Source: Crocosphaera sp. UHCC 0190
GTDB taxonomy: Bacteria; Cyanobacteriota; Cyanobacteriia; Cyanobacteriales; Microcystaceae
Assembly (NCBI RefSeq): GCF_034932065.1
Contig: NZ_JAYGHP010000006.1
Location: 62,001-126,000 of the forward strand
Length of the DNA: 64,000 nucleotides
Direction: 5' to 3'
Shown here: piece after piece, positions 24,628 through 31,852 of the stretch
Numbering within the stretch: position 1 is the first letter of the stretch
Layout of the letters: each line of letters begins with the position of its first letter
Made by a program: the position numbers and the translations under genes
Notes under the pieces: model-generated
The model's database searches: none
What the model was told of the DNA's origin: nothing
Seen by the model: the letters and a program-made list of their open reading frames with translations, nothing else

Positions 24628-27519
24628 TTAATGACGCAACCTTCTAACCAACCACCGCAACCCTAACCAAACATAATAAAAGGGTAAAATCAACAGTCTT
24701 AAAACCCCTTGAATTAATCCTAATAATAGTCGTTTCCAGGGGTTGCGTCTTTGGGACAACATTATCCTATAATTTTGATGAAAGGTTTGGGTATTAGGAT
24801 GATTTTCTCCTAATCTTTCTCGACTAATATTAATTGCTTGTAAATAGAGAGGTTCTGCTTCTTCGTACCTTCCTTGGGAATCGTACAAAGCTGCTAAATT
24901 GTTGAGGGAAGTAGCGACATCGGGATGATTGTCTCCTAATAGTCGTTTCCACAGTTCTAATGCTTGTAAAAAGAGAGGTTCTGCTTCTTCGTACCTTCCT
25001 TGGAATTTGTACAAAGCTGCTAAATTGTTGAGGGAAGTAGCGACATAGGGATGATTGTCTCCTAATAGTCGTTTCCACAGTTCTAATGCTTGTAAAAAGA
25101 GAGGTTCTGCTTCTTCGTACCTTCCTTGGGAATCGTACAAAGCTGCTAAATTGTTGAGGGAAGTAGCGACATCGGGATGATTGTCTCCTAATAGTCGTTT
25201 TTTCAGTTCTAATGCTTGTAAATAGAGAGGTTCTGCATCTTCATACCTTCCTTGGGAACGGTATAATTCTGCTAAATTGTTGAGAGAAGTAGCGACATCG
25301 GGATGATTGTCTCCTAATAATCGTTTACTCAATTCTAATGCTTGTAAATAGAGAGGTTCTGCATCTTCGTACCTGCCTTGGGATTTGTACAATAATGCTA
25401 AATTGTTGAGGGAATAAGCGACATGGGGATGATTGTCTCCTAATAGTCGTTTCCACAGTTCTAATGCTTGTAAATAGAGAGGTTCTGCATCTTCGTACCT
25501 TCCTTGGGAACGGTATAATTCTGCTAAATTGTTGAGGGAAGTAGCGACATGGGGATGATTGTCTCCTAATAGTCGTTTTTTCAGTTCTAATGCTTGTAAA
25601 TAGAGAGGTTCTGCATCTTCGTACCTTCCTTGGGAACGGTATAATTCTGCTAAATTGTTGAGGGAAGAAGCGACATCGGGATGATTGTCTCCTAATAGTC
25701 GTTTTCTCAATTCTAATGCTTGTAAATAGAGAGGTTCTGCATCTTCGTACCTTCCTTGGGAATTGTACAAACCTGCTAAATTGTTGAGGGAAGAAGCGAC
25801 ATCGGGATGATTGTCTCCTAATAGTCGTTTTCTCAATTCTAATGCTTGTAAATAGAGAGGTTCTGCATCTTCGTACCTTCCTTGGGAATCGTACAAAGCT
25901 GCTAAATTGTTGAGGTAAGTAGCTACATTGGGATAATTGTCTCCTAATAGTCGTTTTTTCAATTCTAATGCTTGTAAATAGAGAGGTTCTGCATCTTCGT
26001 ACCTTCCTTGGGATTTGTACAAAGCTGCTAAATTGTTGAGGTAAGTAGCGACATCGAGATGATTGTCTCCTAATAGTCGTTGACTCAGTTCTAATGCTTG
26101 TAAATAGAGAGGTTCTGCATCTTCGTACCTTCCTTGGGAATCGTACAAAGCTGCTAAATTGTTGAGGGAAGTAGGGACATCGGGATGATTGTCTCCTAAG
26201 CGTTTTATCACAACTTCTAGACATTTTTTAGACCAAGGTTCTGCACTTAAATACAATCCTTGACCATTAAAAAAGCGACTTAAACTAATAAATACCCTAA
26301 TAATTTGTTTATCTGTAACTGACTGTTGTAGCTGTACCTTAAATTGTTCAAAAGATGAGGAAGGGGAGTTAGGAATAGTTTCACTTAAATAGTTCCCTAA
26401 TTCTTCTAAATGGAGGATGAAGAAACGATAAAAATCAATCTGTTCTAGGGTGGGAGATTGGTTAATATTTTGGAAAATAGCGATTAAATTTTGACTAAAA
26501 GTATTCATGAGAGAAAAAGCAGCAGACTCTACTAATTTCTCCTGCAAAAAGAGACGAACCAGTGCATGAATTTTATAATATTCGTCTGTATCATCCCGTT
26601 GTAAAAGATGATAACTATATAGTTCCTTCTTTCCTTCGTTTAACTCATCCGTCGATAGATTTAAAGGTGTTCTATTTTCTGCTAAATCTTCCCCAATAGC
26701 TACATATTCTACTACCTCCCAAACAATCTCTTTAGGAGAGAATAAACTGAGGAACATTCCCACTTGTTGAGTAATAGGGTTGAGTTTCTCCCAAGTGAAA
26801 GCAAAGACCTTTTTAATCTTGTATTCGCTTTTTTCTTGTAGAGAAGCATCTTCTAGTCCCTTGGTTTCTAGCTGACTTAATAGACTAACCAAAGATAAAT
26901 CAGGATCATTTCTTAAATATCCCCCAATTAACTGTATTCCCAAAGGTAAATACTCCAACCATTCGCATAATTTAGCTGCATTTTCGGGTTCTTTTTGGGT
27001 TCGTTTATCTTTGTCACCAAGTAACTTAGTTAACAGTTCTAATGCTTCTGTATCCGAGAGAATATCTAAAGGGATAGTCTGAAAATAATTAGGGTCTAAA
27101 TTTCGTAAACGAGTTGTTACTAAAAGACGAAAGCGTTTATCTTCTGGAATAGATTCCAGTAAATTTTCAATGTTAGTAATATCATCAAAAACCACCAAAA
27201 CCAAACCATCAAAAGGATAATGTTGCCAACAATAATTAATCTGTTGCTTTACCGATAAAGGTCTATCTTGATAATCTTTAAAAGGAACATCCAGCTTAAG
27301 TTCTACTTGGAAAAATTGCAGAACTTCTAAACTAATATCATTGACACCTTCGCTTAACCAAATAATTCCCCCAGGATAATTATTTTGATATTTATTAGCA
27401 TATTGACTCGCCAACTCAGTCTTACCAATACCTCCAACTCCTGCAACTGCAGAAATCGCCACCATATCCCCTCGTTTTAAGTCTTCTTCTAGACGCATCA
27501 TTTCTGTTTCTCGTCCCAC
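24628..27519 (-). CDS. NB-ARC / tetratricopeptide STAND ATPase (3' part of a split frame)
   Basis: 963 aa drawn from GTG 27519, but that codon falls inside the conserved YFVGRE motif, so it is probably not the real start. Walker A GVGGIGKT (27-34) and Walker B LVLVVFDD (106-113) define an NB-ARC switch ATPase, followed by a winged-helix-like region to ~430. Then come 11 near-identical 42-residue TPRs of the kinesin-light-chain type (GDNHPDVATSLNNLA pattern) and a diverged twelfth. The C-terminus is hydrophobic and basic (LLILPFYYVWLGLRWLVRR), suggesting membrane attachment. Such STAND proteins sense a ligand through the repeats and switch an effector domain; several act in phage defence. The frame is open 24 codons further upstream to a TGA at 27592-27594, beyond which the next ORF continues in the same frame. 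Confidence 0.85.
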   Translation of the reverse strand: MGRETEMMRLEEDLKRGDMVAISAVAGVGGIGKTELASQYANKYQNNYPGGIIWLSEGVNDISLEVLQFFQVELKLDVPFKDYQDRPLSVKQQINYCWQHYPFDGLVLVVFDDITNIENLLESIPEDKRFRLLVTTRLRNLDPNYFQTIPLDILSDTEALELLTKLLGDKDKRTQKEPENAAKLCEWLEYLPLGIQLIGGYLRNDPDLSLVSLLSQLETKGLEDASLQEKSEYKIKKVFAFTWEKLNPITQQVGMFLSLFSPKEIVWEVVEYVAIGEDLAENRTPLNLSTDELNEGKKELYSYHLLQRDDTDEYYKIHALVRLFLQEKLVESAAFSLMNTFSQNLIAIFQNINQSPTLEQIDFYRFFILHLEELGNYLSETIPNSPSSSFEQFKVQLQQSVTDKQIIRVFISLSRFFNGQGLYLSAEPWSKKCLEVVIKRLGDNHPDVPTSLNNLAALYDSQGRYEDAEPLYLQALELSQRLLGDNHLDVATYLNNLAALYKSQGRYEDAEPLYLQALELKKRLLGDNYPNVATYLNNLAALYDSQGRYEDAEPLYLQALELRKRLLGDNHPDVASSLNNLAGLYNSQGRYEDAEPLYLQALELRKRLLGDNHPDVASSLNNLAELYRSQGRYEDAEPLYLQALELKKRLLGDNHPHVATSLNNLAELYRSQGRYEDAEPLYLQALELWKRLLGDNHPHVAYSLNNLALLYKSQGRYEDAEPLYLQALELSKRLLGDNHPDVATSLNNLAELYRSQGRYEDAEPLYLQALELKKRLLGDNHPDVATSLNNLAALYDSQGRYEEAEPLFLQALELWKRLLGDNHPYVATSLNNLAALYKFQGRYEEAEPLFLQALELWKRLLGDNHPDVATSLNNLAALYDSQGRYEEAEPLYLQAINISRERLGENHPNTQTFHQNYRIMLSQRRNPWKRLLLGLIQGVLRLLILPFYYVWLGLRWLVRRLRH
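24790..26210 (-). repeat. 126-bp tandem repeats within the TPR region
   Basis: Eleven consecutive 126-bp units, each encoding one 42-residue TPR, are nearly identical at the DNA level. Most differences affect a few codons (e.g. LYDS, LYKS, LYRS). This uniformity implies recent expansion or gene conversion, so copy number probably varies between strains. Confidence 0.9.
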
Positions 27520-27591
27520 AAAATAACGAGAACAAAAGGGGATACGTTTTGGGGGAGTTTTGTTTACCAGTTCCCCAACAGGTGACTTTAT

Positions 27592-27948
27592 TCAGTTAAA
27601 ATTCTGAGTAAAATTTGTGATATTTGACCCCGCTTCTGCAATAAAACCGACATTTTTCATATATTTAATTACTTGAGGATTTTTGTTGTTTTCCTGCGCT
27701 ACCTTTTCAGCAATAGCTTTCACCTCAGCATCATTTTCAATTAAAGTTGCCATTACCTCTATCGTTTCTGGTAACGCTGCGGGGTTAGACGCTGCTGCTT
27801 GTAATTGTTGTAAAGTATCAGGATGTTCTCTTTCAATAAGTCGCTTAAATTTGTCTATAGTACCATCTAGGGCAATTTCACCCACACGGTTTAAAGCACC
27901 TGTTATAGTAATGGTAACAATAGTAGCAAGAAGGGTTAAAGGTTCCAT
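27592..27948 (-). CDS. N-terminal domain of the STAND protein, ended by TGA
   Basis: 118 aa from ATG 27948. A hydrophobic start (MEPLTLLATIVTITITGALNR) leads into VGEIALDGTIDKFKRLIEREHPDTLQQL and a helical region ending NITNFTQNFN. This layout is the usual N-terminal domain of cyanobacterial NB-ARC/TPR proteins, which join directly to the ATPase. Here a TGA at 27594-27592 ends the frame. The same frame stays open into the NB-ARC ORF with no ATG, GTG or TTG before the YFVGRE motif. Either the gene is disrupted by a single nonsense change, or the two parts are made separately. The latter is less likely. Confidence 0.7.
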   Translation of the reverse strand: MEPLTLLATIVTITITGALNRVGEIALDGTIDKFKRLIEREHPDTLQQLQAAASNPAALPETIEVMATLIENDAEVKAIAEKVAQENNKNPQVIKYMKNVGFIAEAGSNITNFTQNFN

Positions 27949-28010
27949 CGGTAAAATACGGAGATCATGGCAGGACTAATCTTATTTTAGTGCCAAATAA
28001 AGATAAATTG

Positions 28011-28026
28011 TGACATAATTATGTCA
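28011..28026. promoter_or_regulatory. 16-bp perfect palindrome, possible operator
   Basis: TGACATAATTATGTCA is a perfect palindrome 63 bp upstream of the STAND gene start and 120 bp upstream of lpxC, in the divergent spacer. Size and symmetry suit a dimeric regulator's site; no regulator gene is adjacent. Function is inferred. Confidence 0.35.
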
Positions 28027-28040
28027 GGTTATCGAAACTT

Positions 28041-28099
28041 ATACTGTATTTCGACTACGCTCAATAACAGCTTGCCGAAGTATGCTTATGTTACAGTAT
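28041..28099. repeat. decayed inverted-repeat element
   Basis: ATACTGTA at 28041 and TACAGTAT at 28092 are inverted ends around an inner TTTCG/CGAA pair and a TCGACTACGCTCAATAACAG core, which resembles a common cyanobacterial intergenic repeat. It lies in the lpxC leader region. Confidence 0.4.
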
Positions 28100-28148
28100 T
28101 AATAACTCAAATGAAAACAGGATAAATCAATTTTATAGAGGAGTGATG

Positions 28149-28967
28149 ATGACATCAACGATTGAAAAAGGCTTTACATTATCAGGAATTGGTTTACATT
28201 CTGGGGCAATTACTCAAGTAACAATTTTACCCGCAAAATCTGGAGAAGGACGTTATTTTGTGCGGGTAGATTTACCAGAAAAACCCATCATTCCTGCTCA
28301 AGTTTCTTCAGTCAAACAAACAACTTTATCAACAGAATTAGGCTCTAATAATGCTACGGTTCGCACCGTAGAACATTTATTAGCTGCTTTGGTAGGTTGT
28401 GGTATTGAAAATGCTCGAATTGAAATTGATGGCCCCGAAGTTCCCTTATTAGATGGATCAGCTAAAAATTGGGTTGATGCTATTATTAAATCGGGTCTGA
28501 AACCGTCGAAAATAGTGCCAGGAAGCCCCATTAATGAACCTATATGGGTTAGGGATGGAGATGCTTTTGTAGCGGCCCTTCCTGCCCCAGAAATGCTGTT
28601 TAGCTATGGGGTTGATTATCCCTATGAAGCGATTGGTAATCAATGGATTAGTTGGAATCAAAAAAAAGAATCTTTTGTCGATTTTATTGCCCCTGCTAGA
28701 ACTTTTGGATTTGCTGATCAGATTGAACAATTAAAACAAGCAGGGTTAATTAAAGGAGGTAATTTAGAGAATGCTTTAGTTTGCGATCGCAATGGTTGGG
28801 TTAATCCTCCTTTACGGTTTGAAAATGAACCTGTACGTCATAAGTTATTGGATTTGGTAGGAGATTTAAGTTTATTAGGAACTATCCCTCAAGCTCATTT
28901 TTTAGCTTATAAAGCAAGTCATAAACTTCATGTTGAGTTGGCTAAAAAAATTCAAGAAATCTCTTAA
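28149..28967 (+). CDS. lpxC: UDP-3-O-acyl-N-acetylglucosamine deacetylase
   Basis: 272 aa zinc deacetylase, the committed step of lipid A synthesis in the cytoplasm. Motifs: [14 protein letters not shown] (zinc His), [20 protein letters not shown] and [14 protein letters not shown] (zinc His/Asp). The start is taken as ATG 28149, five bases after AGAGGAG (28137-28143); ATG 28146 and GTG 28143 are alternatives. In many cyanobacteria lpxC follows the Omp85 gene directly and precedes fabZ and lpxA; here Omp85 is 3.8 kb away behind inserted DNA, and fabZ/lpxA are absent. Confidence 0.95.
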   Translation: MTSTIEKGFTLSGIGLHSGAITQVTILPAKSGEGRYFVRVDLPEKPIIPAQVSSVKQTTLSTELGSNNATVRTVEHLLAALVGCGIENARIEIDGPEVPLLDGSAKNWVDAIIKSGLKPSKIVPGSPINEPIWVRDGDAFVAALPAPEMLFSYGVDYPYEAIGNQWISWNQKKESFVDFIAPARTFGFADQIEQLKQAGLIKGGNLENALVCDRNGWVNPPLRFENEPVRHKLLDLVGDLSLLGTIPQAHFLAYKASHKLHVELAKKIQEIS

Positions 28968-28972
28968 TTTAG

Positions 28973-29746
28973 TTAGCTAATTTTGAGAGGTAAACCATCT
29001 TGAAAAGCGATTAATTGATTAGGTTGTAAGGGTGTCCAAACTTCATTATCTGTTAAGGGAGTGGTCGCAATAACTGCCACGCGATCGCTTTCACGGGTCA
29101 ATGCTTGAAAGTCTACCGTAACATCTTGATCAATTAAATGGGCAGCCCCAAAAGGAGCTTGTCTAATGATATAATGTAATTTAGTGGAACAATGGGCAAA
29201 AAATGACTCCCCATCAGATAATAAATAGTTAAAGATTCCCAGATTAGCTAAGGATAAAGTAATCTCATTCAAGGCATGGTAAAGTATCGCTAAAGGGGGC
29301 TTTTCCTGGGGGAATTCTTGACGTAGTTTATTTAAAATAAAACAAAAAGCTTGTTCACTATCCGTCGTTCCCACAGGTTGATAAAATTGAGAATTATTAG
29401 GCTCAAAATCTGGTAAATCTCCATTATGAGCAAAAACCCAATATCGTCCCCAAAGTTCCCGTCGAAAAGGATGACAATTGTCTAACCTAATTTCTCCCTT
29501 AGTTGCTTTACGAATATGAGCAATAACATGGGTAGAATGGATAGGATAGCGTTTCACTAAGTCAGCAATGGGAGAGTTTGTAGATGGTTTTGCATCTAAA
29601 AATAATCGGCATCCTTTCCCTTCAAAAAAAGCAATTCCCCAACCATCTTTATGTTCATCTGTTTGTCCTCCTCGCGTACAAAAACCCTCAAAAGAAAAAC
29701 AAATATCAGTTGGGATATTACAATTCATTCCTAATAATTGACACAT
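28973..29746 (-). CDS. class II glutamine amidotransferase (YafJ-like)
   Basis: 257 aa. The N-terminal Cys2 (MCQLLGMNC) becomes the catalytic nucleophile after Met removal. HKDGWGIAFFEG and AHIRKATKGEI and FAHNGDLPDF are the Ntn-hydrolase glutaminase motifs. The protein is a stand-alone glutaminase domain without a synthetase partner; physiological role unknown in this family (YafJ, EgtC-like). It is convergent with lpxC, six bases apart. Length is normal for YafJ. Confidence 0.9.
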   Translation of the reverse strand: MCQLLGMNCNIPTDICFSFEGFCTRGGQTDEHKDGWGIAFFEGKGCRLFLDAKPSTNSPIADLVKRYPIHSTHVIAHIRKATKGEIRLDNCHPFRRELWGRYWVFAHNGDLPDFEPNNSQFYQPVGTTDSEQAFCFILNKLRQEFPQEKPPLAILYHALNEITLSLANLGIFNYLLSDGESFFAHCSTKLHYIIRQAPFGAAHLIDQDVTVDFQALTRESDRVAVIATTPLTDNEVWTPLQPNQLIAFQDGLPLKIS

Positions 29747-29838
29747 AATAATCTGAGAGAGTTTAGGGATATTTTTACTTGAAATTTTAGGATTCTTGAT
29801 TTTTTTTCATCGCTCAATGTGGTAACTAATATATGAAA

Positions 29839-30000
29839 TTAGCTAGAGAGATTTTGGTAATTTCCCTCTATATTACCATTATTAATATGAAATTTTTTCA
29901 ACCATTTATATTTACAGTTTCCGTTGAGTTCAATATCATCCCAAGTTTCGGCGACCCCATTAACAGTACAGAGAGTTAAGGTGATAATATCAAATAAAAA
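29839..30000 (-). pseudogene. ISAs1-type transposase remnant
   Basis: An open minus-strand frame of 53 codons without a start reads LFDIITLTLCTVNGVAETWD, then DIELNGNCKYKWLKKFHI, before stopping. This matches the N-terminal part of ISAs1 (H-repeat) transposases, which have D-I-x-x-x-x-x-C-x-V-x-x-G-A-x-T-W-x-D-I-E and W-L-x-x-F. Both ends of the transposase are missing. It directly abuts a truncated hydrolase, suggesting an insertion-deletion event here. Confidence 0.6.
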
Positions 30001-30004
30001 TTAG

Positions 30005-30172
30005 ATGGGCCAATTAATCTCTTTGCGTCGAGGTGTAAAGCGACAAGTTTGTTACCATTCCGGTGACTCTCCGGCTTTAGTCTTTGTTTATGGCGGATTG
30101 GGAAATCGCTTTAATTGGCGATCGCAGTATGAGTTTTTTGTAACACAGGGAAGGGAAGCTAATGGCTTATAG
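30005..30172 (+). pseudogene. truncated alpha/beta hydrolase
   Basis: 55 codons from ATG 30005: MGQLISLRRGVKRQVCYHSG, then PALVFVYGGLGNRFNW and RSQYEFFVTQGREANGL before TAG. It resembles the first strand and oxyanion region (VF-x-x-GG-x-x-N-x-x-x-W) of an alpha/beta hydrolase, which should be about 270 aa. The rest is absent; the DUF1003 gene begins within its last 11 bases. Probably a deletion joint near 30160. It is not expected to be functional. Confidence 0.55.
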
Positions 30173-30683
30173 ACATCCACTCCGCCCCAAAGTGAGTCCA
30201 GAAGAATATAAACTACTACTGAGACTCCGAGAACGAAAACCCGCACAAAATCCCCCTAAACCAATCATCAAGATGGGCGATCGCTTATCTGATGGTTTTG
30301 CTGCCGTTATGGGATCTTGGCGTTTTATCATTATTCAATCGGTTATTTTATCAATTTGGGTGATGCTGAATGGGGTTGCTTTTGTTAAGCATTGGGACCC
30401 CTATCCTTTCATTTTGCTTAATTTAGTGCTTTCTTTTCAAGCTGCTTATGCTGCACCAATTATTATGATGAGTCAAAATCGCCAAGCAGCAGTTGATCGC
30501 CAAGAAGCTAAACACGACTACGAAGTTAATATGAAGGCTGAATTAGAAATAGGATTACTTCATGATAAAGTAGACCTTCTGAGAGAACAAGAAATAGTTG
30601 AACTCAAAAACTTATTGTTAAAACAGCAGAAACAGATTGAACAACTTGAAGAATTTATTAGACAAAAGGAGAGCAGCGAATGA
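30162..30683 (+). CDS. DUF1003 membrane protein
   Basis: 173 aa. A cytoplasmic head (about 1-48) precedes DRLSDGFAAVMGSWRFIIIQS, two transmembrane helices (about 54-75 and 82-103, the latter FILLNLVLSFQAAYAAPIIMMSQNRQAA), the DUF1003 signature. A long charged coiled coil (about 118-173) ends the protein. Function of DUF1003 is not established. It is the first gene of a tight operon with a CAX-like protein (36 bases downstream) and a P-type ATPase. Its start overlaps a hydrolase remnant, so its native promoter may have been replaced. Confidence 0.88.
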   Translation: MAYRHPLRPKVSPEEYKLLLRLRERKPAQNPPKPIIKMGDRLSDGFAAVMGSWRFIIIQSVILSIWVMLNGVAFVKHWDPYPFILLNLVLSFQAAYAAPIIMMSQNRQAAVDRQEAKHDYEVNMKAELEIGLLHDKVDLLREQEIVELKNLLLKQQKQIEQLEEFIRQKESSE

Positions 30684-30719
30684 CTCTTAAACTTAACAGC
30701 AAATAATAAGGAGAAACTT

Positions 30720-31823
30720 TTGTTAAAAATAACTTTTGAAAAAAGCGTCGCTCTATTTCTTTTAATTTTAGTGCCACTTTCTATCGCAGCAGATGTTCTG
30801 AATTGGGACAAGAGTTTTAGTTTTATTTATTCAGTTTTATCGATTATTCCCTTGTCCATTGGGTTAAGTATCGCTACGGAGAAAGTGGCGATTTTTACCG
30901 GGCCAACCCTAGGGGGTTTAGTCAATGCTATTTTTGGCAGTGCTACCACATTAATTATTGCATTTGTTGCTTTAAAAGAAGGATTAGTTGATCTGGTCAA
31001 AGCAAGTATTACAGGCAGCATTTTAAGCGATTTACTGCTCTTTTTAGGATTAGCTATGTTGACAGGAGGAATTCGTTATAAAGAACAAGAATTTCAACCA
31101 ATTCTAGCGAGAGTCAACGGATTATCTATGACTTTAGGAGTGATTGCGATCGCCTTACCCACACTAGCGATTAATACCTCAAATTTAGTTGATCCCAAAG
31201 CAATTGAGCAAATCTCTGTGATGGTAGCAACTGTCTTAATTATCGTCTATGGATTAACCTTATTATTCTCCTTAAAAACTCACAGTTATCTTTATGATGT
31301 TAGTGTAGCAATTGAAACTGAATCAGATTCCTTAGAAGGACAAAAACTAACAGGTGTTTATCATCAGTTATGGTTATGGATAATTGTACTTCTTCTGATG
31401 ACAATGGGAGTGGCTTTTGAATCGGAATTATTTGTCAAAGATCTTGATTCTGTTATCGATGGATTCGGTTTTACACCATTATTTACTGGGGTAATTTTAT
31501 TACCTTTAATTAGTGATGTAGCTGGCATTGTTACCGTAGTTCGATTAGCTTTAAAAAATCAGATGGATTTAACAGTGGCCACGGCTACAGGTGATAGTTT
31601 ATTAATTACTTTATTGGTCGCGCCTTTATTGATTTTAGTAGGAGGAAGAATGAATCCAGGAATGGATCTTGATTTTAACTTTTTTGAGGTTGTTGCAATG
31701 GCTGTGGCTGTTACAGTTACTAATTTAATTAGTTTTAGTGGGCGTTCTAATTGGTTGGATGGAACTCTACTTTTAGCCACTTATTTTATTTTGGGAGTAA
31801 GTTTCTTTTATCATCCAGTATAA
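30720..31823 (+). CDS. CAX-like cation antiporter homologue lacking catalytic acids
   Basis: 367 aa. It starts at TTG 30720 with AAGGAG at 30708-30713; no ATG fits. About 10-11 hydrophobic helices arranged as two similar halves with an acidic loop (about 198-208), the layout of Ca2+/H+ exchangers. The two alpha-repeat motifs are recognisable, but the residues that bind the ion differ: the first repeat has GSATT (73-77) where CAX has GNA(T/V)E, and the second has SDVAGI (265-270) where CAX has GNAAEH. Acidic residues appear instead at Asp104 (GSILSD for GSILGN), Asp266 and Asp292 (GDS for GSS). Surrounding sequence (LKNQMDLTVA, LLVAPLLILVG) is CAX-like. A changed ion or coupling is likely; the partner ATPase follows 29 bases downstream. 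Confidence 0.8.
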   Translation: MLKITFEKSVALFLLILVPLSIAADVLNWDKSFSFIYSVLSIIPLSIGLSIATEKVAIFTGPTLGGLVNAIFGSATTLIIAFVALKEGLVDLVKASITGSILSDLLLFLGLAMLTGGIRYKEQEFQPILARVNGLSMTLGVIAIALPTLAINTSNLVDPKAIEQISVMVATVLIIVYGLTLLFSLKTHSYLYDVSVAIETESDSLEGQKLTGVYHQLWLWIIVLLLMTMGVAFESELFVKDLDSVIDGFGFTPLFTGVILLPLISDVAGIVTVVRLALKNQMDLTVATATGDSLLITLLVAPLLILVGGRMNPGMDLDFNFFEVVAMAVAVTVTNLISFSGRSNWLDGTLLLATYFILGVSFFYHPV

Positions 31824-31852
31824 TTTAAGGGAAACTAAGGAGTTGTTAGAAA

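Noticed and set aside
24790-26210. Regular repeats suspected to be a CRISPR array
   Set aside because: Units are 126 bp, contiguous, and encode TPRs; there are no spacers.
25325-26224. Long 299-codon minus-strand ORF inside the TPR gene
   Set aside because: It exists only because the 126-bp repeats lack stops in another frame. The protein is a Ser/Arg/Phe-rich echo of the repeat, not a plausible protein.
27683-27979. 98-codon plus-strand ORF opposite the STAND N-terminal domain
   Set aside because: The minus-strand frame fits the family and is continuous with the NB-ARC frame; the plus ORF does not.
28973-29746. Class II amidotransferase as part of a lipid A or defence operon
   Set aside because: It is convergent with lpxC and shows no functional link; family stands alone in other genomes.
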